From NCBI GenBank assembly GCA_029582165.1, contig CM055876.1, forward strand, positions 26,319,817-26,383,816: a stretch of DNA of 64,000 bases, read 5' to 3'. This document shows positions 46,001 through 57,739 of the stretch, piece by piece. The DNA is from Portulaca oleracea. Its lineage: Eukaryota > Streptophyta > Magnoliopsida > Caryophyllales > Portulacaceae. The notes below the pieces were generated by a model that worked only from the letters and a program-made list of their open reading frames with translations, ran no database searches and was not told where the DNA came from. A program made the translations under genes and the position numbers. How positions within the stretch are numbered: the stretch's first letter is position 1; every line of letters begins with the position of its first letter.

Positions 46001-46530
46001 CCCACTGACTCAAACCAACACTTTAGTGGTCCTTTTCAGGCAGAAAAATAATCAAAATGCACAATATTATATACCACACGCCCATACTCCAAGAAATAAA
46101 AAAGGAAAAGAAAAAAGCCACTGTACTAAACAAGTAAACAGTAGTGTAAAAAACCCCAACACAACGCTCCTTCTCTTCCCTTCCCCCTCAGGCCTCATCA
46201 CCTCTTTCTCTCTCTAGGCTTCCAGGATCTCCACTTTCTCTCTCCTCAAATTCAATTCAAACTCCCAGATTTGATTTGTTACCACCTTCAATTCATGGCA
46301 TGGATTCCGCGTTTCGAAACTTCCACGTTTCTTTTGGATTCTCGCTTGGCGTTTCTTTTCTGACCAATGGTTGTTGGTGGTTTTAGCAGTAGTAACAGTC
46401 CATTTGTTCGTTTGCTTCCGGCGCAAGTTTTTGATGCTCCGTATACTCCTCCGATCTGTTTGCTTCGTGCTTTTCCCAAATTTGGATCAGATCCAGACTA
46501 GGGTTTTAGCTCATTTCTGAATTTGATTTG
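46001..46530 (+). promoter_or_regulatory. Putative promoter and 5' UTR of the receptor kinase
   Basis: A pyrimidine-rich leader (CCTTCCCCCTCAGGCCTC, CTCTTTCTCTCTCTAGG) precedes the start codon, as in many plant genes. No clear TATA box is seen. Confidence 0.4.
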
Positions 46531-49500
46531 ATGTCGGCTATGAAGCTCTTCTCCCTTGTCTTCTTCGCCGCATTTTCGTACAGTACTGGTACGTAATTCA
46601 AATCTATTTGTTGTTAATTAAGGTGATTGTTAGTTGGTTTTCATTCATTTGATTGATTGCAAAAATAGGATTGTTTGGCTGTGCTAAATGTTGAGAATTG
46701 CACTCAAACTTTGGTAGTAGTGGTTGATGTTTTGGCACTTAGAATAATTGTTGCTAGGTTTGGGAATTAGGGTCTTACTATATGTGAGATTGAGAGCTTG
46801 TTCAGCTGTCATAGATTGATTTGATGGGACTTTTATTTTTTGGTGCTAATTTGGTGTTTTCGGGACTTCCAGGTTGTTGTTGAGCTGAAAATTTATGTTC
46901 TTTTGTTGATCTCTGGTTATGGTAGGTTGTTGGCCATTCGTATAATTTTGTGGAGCCATGAACTTGCCATTTTTGGCGAACTGTGAATCTGTGATTATGT
47001 GTTCGTGTGGGTTGGAGGATGACACTGCTCTCTTAATCTTCTGCTATCCAGTAGTAGGATGGCAATGGTCTTTAAACCTAGAGGTTAGTGAAGACTTGTC
47101 CGCACTTGAATACAGATGACGATATAAGATTACAAATTTGAAATGTTTTACCATGTATCCAAAGAAAAAAAAAAAAGAGGAAAGGTACACTTTCGTAGTT
47201 CACCAGTTGCAAAAGGAAAGCTCAGAGTGCTTGTTATCCAGGAGGGGATATAGGATTGCCACCCAATGCGAATTGGGGTTTAAGAATAGCAGCAGCATGG
47301 CTTGACTTCCACCTTTTCATTGTTGTCAAAATTTGTCATAAACCCAATACGGATGTAGGCATATACCCTTACAAATAAACGTCATGCCAAATCTCTACGA
47401 GTATGTGCTTAGCTGCTTCATATAGGTACAGTTTGAAAGTCAAATCTTTAATGAGGATAAGCAACTGCAAACCCCAAATCCAAATCTAACTCCAACCCAA
47501 TCACGAACACAACCATGACCTCAACAGCTGTTTTATATCTTGGCAAACATTTGATATATTGTTTGATCCCCATTGATGTTTCATATGGTCCATTTTTTCG
47601 ATGCCGGAAGTCACTCATTTAGATGTATGTTTAGTTTTTAATAATATTACTATTACAGGATTTTATGGCTTTTCTTTTTCCAAAAGGAGAAATGACATGT
47701 ATGAATAAACCAAAGAAAGGAAGAAGAAGGAGGAAACTTGAAAGATGATTGTGTCGTTATTTAGTTCTTGGCACGAGGAAAGTTCTCTGTGTTATTCCAT
47801 TGGCTGCGGCCAAGTCAACATCTGACTTTATGCCTCGGTAGGATCCATGCTGTAGTTAGTGGGGCTAACGCCTACGTACATTGGACTTGGAGTTCATAAA
47901 TATTTTCCATCAGTCATGTTAATTGGATCCTGGTTAGTATGGCAAATTAGAAGCATTAGAAGTAGCTGTTTGTTTCGTGCTATCTAGTGTTTTCTTGTCA
48001 TGCAGAGTTTTCTTAACTAATTAATTAATTCTTTGTATGGACAGCTAAGGAATTTTCAGCAGATCCAATTCTCTCATCCATGCCCTTGAGTTCCAACTTG
48101 CAACTACATGGATCAGTACGGAGAAAGTTGTCAAACCATTTGACAGAAAATATTGCATTATCGAGGGCTCAATTTCCTACTTATGTGTCAACTCTGGTGA
48201 CTGCTCAGCCTCCTGTAAGTTCACTGTTATCGGAACCATTGATGAAGAGGAATAAACCATCTGAAGGTGATATGTCACCTCAGTCTGAAGCAGCCCCAGC
48301 AGAGTCAAGATTACCCGAGCCGCCTCTATCTCCTGAAATCCCAAGTAAGGATAGTTTCTTCAGGGGAAAAAAAAAAAATTTGCTATGTTGAACATCTCAA
48401 AGAACAAAAGTTTGTTAACTGTATACTGAAATGGAAAGAAGAAATCTTGCATGTGACTTGGCTAGAATCTTTGAATGCTAGCTTATTATCCATGGCTCCG
48501 GCCTCCAGGCATACTTTGTTTCTGCATTTCCAGCTCCCCTCCTGCTATCTTGACCCTTTGTATCTGTTGCTTCTTCCCTTTTCTGGGAGCCCTGTTTCCT
48601 ATCTTGTATAGTCATGAAGCATTGCTTGCACACTCATGCTTTGCAAATTGCCTCTATTCAGCCACCCTTTTGACTCATGCTTTGAACATATATGTTGACC
48701 TGTGACAAACATGTTTATATCCACCCTGACGAATATCTGACTGTTTGATGAATATGTGTTTCCTGGACAATCCAGTGTTTGTATGATAAGTTTCAGTTTT
48801 CTATTGTCTCTCTTTGGTGGCCTTACTTGCTTTGATTTTTTTCTTTCTCCAGGCTGTTGTGGACCTGATACGGTAGTGAAACGAGCGACTCATCCCTGTC
48901 ACTGTGTTTATCCAATCAAACTTGATCTTCTCCTTTTAAACGTGTCAGAAAATCCAAATTGGACGGTCTTTCTTGAACAATTTGCTTCAGGGTTGGGTCT
49001 TGACGCGTCTCAGATTCAAATGAAGGACTTTTATTGGGAGACTCTGTCAAGGATAAATATTTCCATGGACATTATTCCACATGCTGGGATCAGTTTCCCA
49101 TCTAGTGGTGCGTCAGCTATAAATGCTTCACTTTTATTGCATAAGGTCCCTATAGACCCTAAATTGGCTGGTGTCGGTGACTACAAGCTTCTAAATATAA
49201 CATGGTATCATCCTCCTGCTCCATCTCCAGGTAATCAAATGGGGATTTTTTAATGTACTTTTTGTTTGTTCCTGTTATTATTTGTTAAATCTTCAATTTA
49301 GTGAATAAATATTTGGGATTGCAGCTTGCAAACTTAAATTTTGGCCCCTATTAAGTGCAATTTCCTGTTTGGCTTGTGGTTATTTTCGATCTATTATTAG
49401 TACTGCACAACAGAATACAGGATCTCAGCTTGTGCAAGTGACTTTGTTGAGCATTAGTCCTTTCGCATTTCAGTGCCTTGCGTTTGCCTTAATATTTTTG

Positions 49501-52500
49501 CAATTCTTCTGTTTATAGTTGTCTCTACTCTCTAGTGCTAAGTGCCAGATTAGTTGAGTGATATTTTGTCTTTCGTATTATGTACAGCTCCCTCAGGTGA
49601 TTCACCATCTGTCAAACCACCTGCTCGTCCAGCCCCTGCTTCTTCAGGGGCAAGTACGTCTCGCCAAGGGAAGAGCTCCAGTTTGGGTATCATTGTAATT
49701 ATTGGTGCGGGCACGGTGGCAATTGTGGTCATGTTTGTCCTTGTATTATGTTGTTGCTCATCCCGTAAGAAGCAGGAGACTGCTTTAAAAGACCCAGGTA
49801 TGTTGTCTTTCCTGGTTTCCCTCTATGTATTGTTGAGATGATTCCACTTTGGACCTTTATTTCAAAGAGGAAAGAGAACGATGTTGCTTCTTGTTAAGAT
49901 GTTTATATAAGCTTCAAAATATTTATTTTCCAAAGATGAAAGAGATCAAATGGGGAGCTAGTGTGAACCATTGCTTTCCCCCTGATTTTTGTGGAATTCT
50001 GGGACAATGTGTAAATAGTGAGGTGGCTTCATCCCTTTTCATGCAATTACGATGACCCCAAGATAGGGATTCACAATATGAATCACTCTTGTACAAGTTT
50101 TACCTGAATGATTGGAGTTAACTGGGATTAACTGTAGGCTCCTTTCTCTTCCCCCCCCCCCCCTTCTTTTTGTCTTTTTTTTTTTGTTTGGGGGGGGGGG
50201 GGGGAGGAAGCAGAATAGGCATCATTCCTAGTTTCCTATCTAGGTGCGTCATCTTGTTTGTTGCATAATCTTTCTAAAGTTTGTTCTTTCCGCAAGCCAT
50301 TCTTGTCCACTCCCCTCTTTTATTATTATTCTTTTTAACGAGTAATCAACCACTTTTGTATTCTATAGAAAATTCTCTGGCAAGATCAAGGGCTTTAGAT
50401 ACAGCTTCAGGTGGGGGATCTTATCCACACCCTGGGAGTACAAGATTTCTCCCATATGATGAGCTGAAGAAAGCAACAAATAACTTTGAAAAAGCCAGCA
50501 TACTTGGAGAGGGTGGATTTGGCAGGGTTTACAGGGGTGTTTTGAGTGATGGGACTGCTGTTGCAATCAAGAGGCTTAGCAAGGGTGGGGCTCAAGGAGA
50601 CAAGGAGTTCCTTGTCGAGGTTGAAATGCTCAGCAGGTTGCATCATCGTAATCTTGTGAAACTTGTGGGCTATTACAGCAGCCGCGACTCTTCTGAAAAT
50701 CTGCTTTGCTATGAGCTCGTTCCTAATGGAAGCCTGGAGGCTTGGCTTCATGGTAATTGCACTCAGCTTATATCTAAGGGCATGTTTGGTAGAATCTTGG
50801 AAAAAATTTCCTGGGAGAAACTTTCCCTACCCTTGTTGGGAAAAAGTTTATTCAGCTTGAGAGTGAAATAATGGACCCACATCAAAATTTTCCCATGCGT
50901 TTGGTAGTTTCTTAGGAAAGATTTTTCTGGGAAATTTTTTTCCAGGGAAAGCTTTCCCTATCCCCCATGGGAAAAAGTTTACTGAGCTTAAGAGTGAAAT
51001 AATGGGTCTCACATCAAGATTTTCCCATCCACTAAGTACAACCAAACATGGAAACTTTTGTCAACTTAGAAAGTTTTCCAATCTAATGCACCACAACTCA
51101 ATAATTGCAAGCTTATGCATGTTATGAGAATTTGTCATGGACAGTTGAATTGAAAAAAAAAATCTTTTCCAGGTCCTTTGGGAGTGAATTGTCCACTGGA
51201 TTGGGATACCAGAATGAAGATTGCACTTGATGCAGCTAGAGGACTTGCATACCTTCACGAGGATTCCCAACCTGCAGTTATCCACAGAGATTTCAAGGCA
51301 TCAAATGTTTTACTTGAGAACAGCTTCAATGCAAAGGTTGCAGACTTTGGCCTTGCTAAACAGGCACCCGAAGGCAGGCAAAATTATTTATCCACTCGAG
51401 TTATGGGAACATTTGGGTATGCTCCGCATCTTTGTCTTGCAGCTATCTTGTGTTTTCCTCATGGAGTCATGTGATAATTTCTAAGTTATTTGCATTGGTT
51501 CACAGGTATGTGGCCCCTGAATATGCTATGACTGGTCATCTACTAGTCAAAAGTGACGTCTACAGTTATGGAGTTGTCCTCCTTGAGTTGCTGACCGGAA
51601 GAAGGCCTGTAGATATGTCACAGCCTTCCGGGCAGGAGAATCTTGTTACTTGGGTAAGTAATCTTATCTTCTGATCAATTAGTTTCGGTGATGCACTCTT
51701 TAGGTTCCATTCGATTCTTGGAAAATCAGATGGAAAGAATGTTTTTGAAAAATGACTTCCTTCCAATCACTTGGCTTTAAAAGAAAGTGAAGGAATAAGA
51801 GTGGAAAACATCGTGGAAAATTTATATTGATTTGTAATCAACATTTTCCTTCCAAATTTGAGAGGAAAGTGGTATGAAAATATGATAGGCTAAATGAGAG
51901 GTAAGTTGGTACTGTTGTATCTCTAGTGGATTTTCAACTCTAAAATATTTTGAAATTTGTTCTTTCTCGTGGGACTTCTGGAATCGTTCTCTCCACAAAC
52001 AGTAATAGTCGTGGAGGTAAGACTACCTAGTTGTATACCTCCCTAGACTCCTTTAAAACGGGAACCATGCTAACAAATGAGAGGTAGGATTTGTGTGCGA
52101 GAAAATCGAGGGAGTGGTGAAGAAAATGCTGACTTTTTAAATAGTAGACTAATGATTAGAGATAAAAAAACAAATTCTTTCCATTTTACTTTCCAAGAAT
52201 CAAACATAGCCTTAATGAGTTAGCATTACCCAAAAACACAGTACTTAGCTTCTGTTTCTTGAACAGACAAGGCCAATTCTGAGAGACAAGGACCGTCTGT
52301 ACGAGCTAGCGGATCCAAAGCTCCAAGGCAACTACCCAAAGGAAGACTTCTATCGAGTGTGTACAATTGCGGCAGCCTGTGTTGCTCCCGAGGCAAATCA
52401 ACGGCCCACAATGGGGGAGGTGGTGCAGTCTCTTAAAATGGTGCAACGGGTCACAGAATACCAAGATACCACTGCCTCAGGCTCTGCTAACATGCGGCCA

Positions 52501-52644
52501 AACCCTAGACAGTCATCAACCACCCTCGATTCTGACGGGGGCTCCTCTATATTCTCATCCGGCCCATACTCCGGTTTGAGTGCATTCGACGAGAGCATAT
52601 CTCGAACAGCAGTTTTCTCTGAGGATCTCCACGAAGGAAGATAA
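46531..52644 (+). CDS. Receptor-like Ser/Thr kinase, ALE2/At4g02010-like (8 exons, 699 aa)
   Basis: Exons in frame: 46531-46588, 48045-48344, 48853-49230, 49588-49797, 50369-50752, 51173-51416, 51506-51653, 52267-52644. Signal peptide [20 protein letters not shown]. The ectodomain has a Cys-rich start ([20 protein letters not shown], 120-139), a Pro/Ser-rich stalk and one transmembrane helix (about 278-300). Kinase: P-loop GEGGFG 362-367, K383, HRD 481-483, DFG 501-503, APE 528-530, activation loop with [15 protein letters not shown]. All catalytic residues are present, so an active plasma-membrane kinase is likely. The tail ends [12 protein letters not shown], a conserved end in this family. 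Kinases of the ALE2 group act in epidermal and cell-surface signalling; the ligand is unknown. The closest relative I recall is the Arabidopsis At4g02010 product. Introns 5 and 7 each contain MITEs. Confidence 0.92.
50151..50204. repeat. C13 ... G15 homopolymer pair in receptor-kinase intron 4
   Basis: A 13-C run (50151-50163) and a 15-G run (50190-50204) lie 26 bp apart, separated by a T-rich spacer; they are complementary and could form a hairpin in the pre-mRNA. Exact lengths may be affected by sequencing error. Confidence 0.8.
50778..51082. mobile_element. Dimeric MITE in receptor-kinase intron 5
   Basis: Two related units lie in tandem (about 50778-50895 and 50896-51082). Each has TTTGGTAG near the start, then GGGAAA..TTTCCCTA, GGGAAAAAGTTTA, AGAGTGAAATAATGG and TTTTCCCAT. 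The right end has AAGTACAACCAAACATGG, as in the RH24 intron copy. Likely one element duplicated or two inserted together. Confidence 0.6.
51703..52211. mobile_element. Tourist-like MITE in receptor-kinase intron 7
   Basis: Ends GGTTCCATTCGATTCTTGG and, on the minus strand, GGCTATGTTTGATTCTTGG. TTA is on both sides (51700-51702, 52212-52214). 509 bp; intron 7 is mostly this element. Confidence 0.75.
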
Positions 52645-53149
52645 AATGCCAATGCCTAATGCCAAAGGTGTGTTCTTAATTTATCCCCTGCTATTCTCAT
52701 GCTCAAAGATGGAAAGCGCGCGCAAAGCAGCTTTTGTGGGCAGCTGGGAAACGGTCGGTCCACAATGATGATTGATGACGAAGCTGCTGCTTTGGGCTTG
52801 GGGGGCATTGGGTTTGTTAGCTTCAATGGAGTGCCACAATGGTGCACCTGAAGCTTCATATTGTATTAGCTGTGAATTGTTGTATATAACTTCAGTTGTT
52901 GCCCGGTTTTCGGGTTTTTCCCCTTTGAGTTAAGTTAAATTAAAAGGTGGTTCTGCATTCTGATGGTTTCTGGGGCAAGGCACAAGGGGATCTGTTTTAC
53001 TTTTCCCTTGAGAGAGTAGTCCACTCTTTTTCCAGGCAGGCATAGGACTAGGTAAATCCTGTACAATTACTTGTACTAAGAAATTCACCTTGAAATTAAT
53101 GGCCCATGTTTGTGCTTCTTGTTGCAATTACTACAATCAAGGAGGAAAA
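52645..53149 (+). other. 3' UTR and downstream flank of the receptor kinase
   Basis: Non-coding. The 3' end is probably within the first 300-450 bp, judging by T-rich and AATTAAAAG-type signals near 52935. Confidence 0.4.
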
Positions 53150-54420
53150 AAAGGGCCTATATAATAAGGGTTTGTTCTTTTATCTTAATTAATTATTATT
53201 ACAAGTATCTATCGCTTGCTATTGATATGATTTACCCCTCAAGGTTGATGCGTTTGTGTCTGATATGTCTATTAAGGATAAATGTTTGTACTCCCTTTTT
53301 ATTGATAATCTGCCTATCAATATGGACAACTCGAGGCTCAAATGTTTATTTAGTAACTTCGGAGGTGTTATTGATGCATATATGATATATCCCGCAAAAG
53401 TTGGAAAAAATGGTAGAAAATTTGCTTTTGTGCGGTATACAAGCAAGGAGGATGGGAGAAAAGTCATTAATGAGATGAACTTTAGAAATTAGAATTGTCG
53501 ATCACAGGAAGTTCTTTGTTGCTGGGGCTAAATTCAATAAAAAACAAGTTGTTAGACCTGAATATCTTCAGAAGTGGATCCCCAAGAAGAATAATGGTGG
53601 TGCTCCTTTTTCGAATGCTTTGAACATCGCGTCCCCTTGTAAGGTTAACAATGGGTTGAGGAGTATTGGAAAAGATGACGCGGTTGTGCTCGACTTTCTT
53701 GAGGCTTCCGATTGTGACGAGTCTGAGGATGCTTCTAGCAAAACTATTATGGACCTTATTACTGCTATTTTGGATAGCAACAAGCATGCAAGCATGTTAT
53801 CTTACAAGGATGCTTTTTTGAGTGGTTTCAAAATCAATTGAGTGACGGATTGGGATTGAGATATGGGAGCCGACTCTGACAGTGACCGCACTCATAGCAA
53901 CCCAATTGAATCCTTTGATGGTGCGGCTGAGCGTGACTTACTTGCTGATCTTGAGGATCCCATCCTAGAGGCTTCGAAAGGAAAAATCAGGAGTAAGAGA
54001 AAGCAGAACATGTTGATGAAATCAAAGTGACAGCTTGTTAGAGATGCAACTTGTAGATCTGTTCGTGGCAGAAAGGATGGTCAGAAGGTTAGGATGACTA
54101 GACGTGCGAACATGTTGGAAGATGATAGTCTTGATGACATTGATGTTGTGATAGACCCAAGCGCTGTGATTATTGACAATGATATAGGTGTGCGAGTCAT
54201 CAATGACCCACCAAGCTGAAGTTATGGATTTTACATTGTGATGGAGACGTGAAGGTTTCTTTTGGTTGTTGTAAGCGCGAAAGTCTTTATTGTGTTATTT
54301 ATGTTTAGCTGTTTGGTTGTAACCTTTATCTCTTTGGAGGTGGTTGTTTGATGTTTTGTATGTGGTTTGCTGTATTCTATGAAGTTTTAAGCCTTTTGAC
54401 TCTCAATAATCGAAAAACAT
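53150..54420 (+). pseudogene. RRM-containing retroelement ORF1 relic, copy 1
   Basis: From 53256: MSDMSIKDKCLYSLFIDNLP, then a full RRM-like pattern (RNP2 SLFIDNLP, RNP1 GRKFAFVRYTS) up to a stop at 53490. The protein continues in another frame (53500-53840: IVDHRKFFVAGAKFN, YLQKWIPKKN, acidic region) with stops. Plant L1 LINEs of the BNR type encode just such an RRM in ORF1, followed by basic and acidic tracts; here no endonuclease or reverse transcriptase follows. Alternatively it is a decayed SR-protein-like gene. Confidence 0.5.
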
Positions 54421-54559
54421 ATATCGCTCACTATCGAATATCAAGAATTACATTTCAAGAATCACTACCTTTATTCAAATATTTGTCATTTTAATAAATT
54501 TTCTTTGGTCCATAATATTTCACTTTATAATTTTCAGATAATTATTGCTAACCCACCTA

Positions 54560-55635
54560 GTCATCTTTCTATTTTTAATGGTGTGAGTGGTCGCTTGTTT
54601 TTTTGTTCTTGTGAAGAATTTACTTGTTGGAGTGGATTTTGTGTTGCTGAAAAGCCTTTTTATAGATTATGACAATGTTAATGATGTTTATATTATTGAA
54701 AAAGAAGGAAGAAATGGAAAAAGGTTGGGTTTTGTTCGTTTTAAGGCTAAAGAAGAAAGTTTAAATACAATTCAGGCCCTTAATGGTAGCTTGTTTAACG
54801 GATTCATTATTATTGTTCCTTGGGCGAAGTATGATAAAAAACAGAGAGTGCTCCACTCCTTGAGGAGTATCTCTTTCAAGCGGGTTTGGATCTCGAAAGT
54901 TTTCCAGAGTGTGGAGATCGAGCCTCCACAAAGCAAGAATGATGTATTCAAATGTGGTGATTGTTGATAGCCTTGCAAACTCTCAAGCCAATTCTCTTAT
55001 TGTGTCCTGCGAGGTTCCTCCTGGTGATGATTCAATGGATTCTGAACGAACCATCTATCCAATTCGTACTGTTTCGAGTCATCCGAGAGATGCCTCTTTT
55101 GTCCTTGCTAGTGATCCGAATGATAGTGAAGAAATGGAGTGAGACTCTTTCTGTCAGTTCACTATGAATCTAATACCCCTATTGAAATTGATGACTTTTT
55201 CTAGGAGGGTTCCAAAGTTCGTGCTCGAAGAAAAAAGAAGGGGAAGACTTTACCAAAGTCTAAATGGCATTTGGTAAGCCATGCTGTGTACATGGCCGCT
55301 TCTGTAAGGTTTAAGAACATATCAAAAGGAAGAACAAGAATGTTGTCTTGCTAGAAGAATCCTCAGAGCTTCCTCAAGGTCATTTGGAGGACATGACATG
55401 CAGGGTGACAAAGTTTGGATTGTGGCTCATACTTCATTCATGGGGATCTTGTAACAATAGTGGAGTCGTTTAAGGAGCAATAGTAAAGAGAGGGAAGATG
55501 TTAATTTTACGTTTTTTTTTGTTGTGTATCTTTAGGTGTTTGGTTGTGATGCTTATATGTTGTTAGTTGTGTTGACGTTGTTATTTTTCTGCTGTTTGCA
55601 CAATGTTATTGTTGTCTTTTGAGCCTGTTAAGGTT
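54560..55635 (+). pseudogene. RRM-containing retroelement ORF1 relic, copy 2
   Basis: From 54587 the frame reads FVLVKNLLVGVDFVLLKSLF and GKRLGFVRFKAKEES, a second RRM with RNP1 GLGFVRF-like, then stops and frame changes up to 55500. The 3' part (TGTTTGGTTGTGATGC, TGTTGTCTTTTGAGCC) resembles the end of copy 1 and runs into a TAA tail. The two copies are clearly different, not a recent tandem duplication. Confidence 0.5.
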
Positions 55636-55636
55636 T

Positions 55637-55671
<35 letters not shown>

Positions 55672-55672
55672 T
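55636..55672. repeat. (TAA)n tail
   Basis: About 11 TAA units directly after the second RRM relic, as often found at the 3' end of plant non-LTR retrotransposons. Confidence 0.9.
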
Positions 55673-56630
55673 TCAAGATAATTTTTTTTTTGCAACCAAC
55701 TCCTTTGTTTAAATTATGTTTTAGGGTTTATAAGCGACTATAAGCAACATGTTACAATTTTTTAATGCAAAATAATAGTCAACTAAATTATTTCATTAGT
55801 TTTCTAAATTTGGCTAAAAGGTCAAGTAATATAGGAGATTAATCTTCTTTTTTCTGTTAAGGTTAAGTTTATCGCGCTATCTACACTTCACCAAAATTTT
55901 CACACCATTTGTTCTCATTTTATCCACTTTACATATTATATATAGTTAAAAATTGTATATTTAACAAGCGATGTAATTGATCTGACATGCCTTGTTAAAA
56001 ATTATAAATATTTTTCCTCTTTTATTCACTCTATCCAAACTTTATCACATTTATATACATTTATCCGCACTAGTTACACTTTACTTATTTATCCACACAA
56101 TCATTTGACCAATCAAAGAAAAAAATAGAGCCGACTAGACATACTTCTTAACAATACTAAATACTTATCAACAATCATTAATGTTTTTAAGTTATATTAT
56201 GACTTTAATATGTGATCAGTATCGCTAATGGATTTTGGAGCGTGAGCATGGTGGAGACATGGTGCTTGAGTTGAAGGAGATGAAGAATATGAACCCGGAA
56301 ACTTGAAACCTTGATATGAACTCAACAATGGAGGTTGATGGAAATCAGCCCACCTCTACTCCTCTAAGCCCGAGTAAGAAGGCCCAATTAAAGTATAAGT
56401 ATCAAGATAGGGTCCTTCATCAAAGGATTTCGTCCAACACATGCCCAACAAGGGAGATTCGGGTCATTTATAAAAGATAGATTAAAGAAGGAGGATACAA
56501 AGTTGAGTTGTAAAGGCCCATTCACATGGTGTGCTTATTATTCCAAGAGGATGTCCAAACTTCCTAAAGATCCATGCCAGGCCCAAGGAGAGCACGTCCA
56601 AATTCAAGAAATACAAGTCCAATTTATTAA
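55673..56630. other. Unassigned DNA, AT-rich then degenerate coding-like
   Basis: 56250-56620 has moderate GC and resembles a decayed gag-pol tail (no recognisable motif). Nothing else seen. Confidence 0.3.
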
Positions 56631-56639
56631 TCTTGATTT

Positions 56640-57245
56640 TTGGATGTAATTTATTTAATTATAGTTTTTAATAGTTTTGGTGTGTTTTAATTATTTTAGA
56701 ATAATGTAAGATGACAAGTGATTTATAAACTTGATCATCCTAGGTTTATTATTTCGTGTGGTTTAGTAGGACTAGGCGTCACTTTTAAAGAATCCTAGAA
56801 AGATTTGGCTATTTTGTAACTAATCCAAATTGGATTAGGAAAGCCAAACCAACAAGGATAAGGTTAGTTGTAACAAACTCACCCTATGATAAGGATTCTA
56901 ATCCAAGGGAGAGTAGTAGTAGGATAGCGTCTAGATAGGGGAATTCTACTTGGATTACACGCCAAGTAGGAGTCCTAGTCCCTTAAGGACTCTCCTAGTA
57001 TAAATAGGATTGTAGCCTCTCAAGGCAAACGACACCTTTTGAATTATGAATACAATTAAGCTTTTAGCTTTCCCCCGAGTGTTTGGATAAACTCTCAACC
57101 CTTTTCTTCTATTGTATCTTGGCATGACACACAAGTGGTTAGGAAGAGCTTGATCCCAGGTTGTGGTCTAGATCAAGTTAGCCCTAAGTTGTCTATCTTG
57201 TGGATTCAAGTTAGAAACCTAGTTCTATCCGTTCTTACCTTTCTG
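56640..57245 (+). mobile_element. LTR-type promoter region (locus F)
   Basis: T-rich entry, paired palindromic blocks (CTACTTGG..CCAAGTAG at 56947-56970, and GGAGTCCT..AAGGACTC just after), TATAAATA at 56999-57006 and a leader with CCTCTCAAGGCAAACGAC. This is the typical U3-R layout of a gypsy-type LTR. Ends are not clear. Confidence 0.5.
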
Positions 57246-57700
57246 TCAATACAGTTAAGTCACAACCCAAACCTATCTCTTACCCCTTCAAACCACACGC
57301 CACTTCTCACCTCCTTCACCCCGCACAAAACGTCCCACTCCCTTCTCTCACAAAATCACATTCTCTCTTTTTCTCTCTCCATAACAACTTTCCAACAAAC
57401 TCTCTCTCTCCTCCAACAAACTTCATCCCTCTCTTCTCTCTCGCACACCACACGCTAACCTCCTCTCTCTCCCTCCAAATTCACGTCAACCCCCTCCATA
57501 TTTCCATCCAAGAATCATTCATCCTTTCTCCTTTTTCCTGTTCAAGATTCACTCTCTCTTGAATCTTGAAACTACAAAAGTCCTCACGACAAAATAACCT
57601 CCATAAGTCCCTTTTCACAAGAATTACTTCCCTCCTTTTCCACCCTAATCTCGTGAACCATCCCACTTCTCTGTTTGGTTACACGTGATGTTTCATGTAT
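57246..57700. other. CT-rich stretch, no gene supported
   Basis: Strong CT strand asymmetry (CTCTCTC, CTCCAACAAAC). Short open frames on both strands look compositional. Confidence 0.4.
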
Positions 57701-57739
57701 TATTGGATTAAGATTTTTTCTTGATCCGGTATTACATCA

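Noticed and set aside
50151..50204. C/G runs as a functional hairpin
   Set aside because: Homopolymers are error-prone in assemblies, and nothing else supports a function.
57135..57458. 107-codon frame with Ser/Leu/Pro bias
   Set aside because: CT-rich strand asymmetry explains it; no homology signal.
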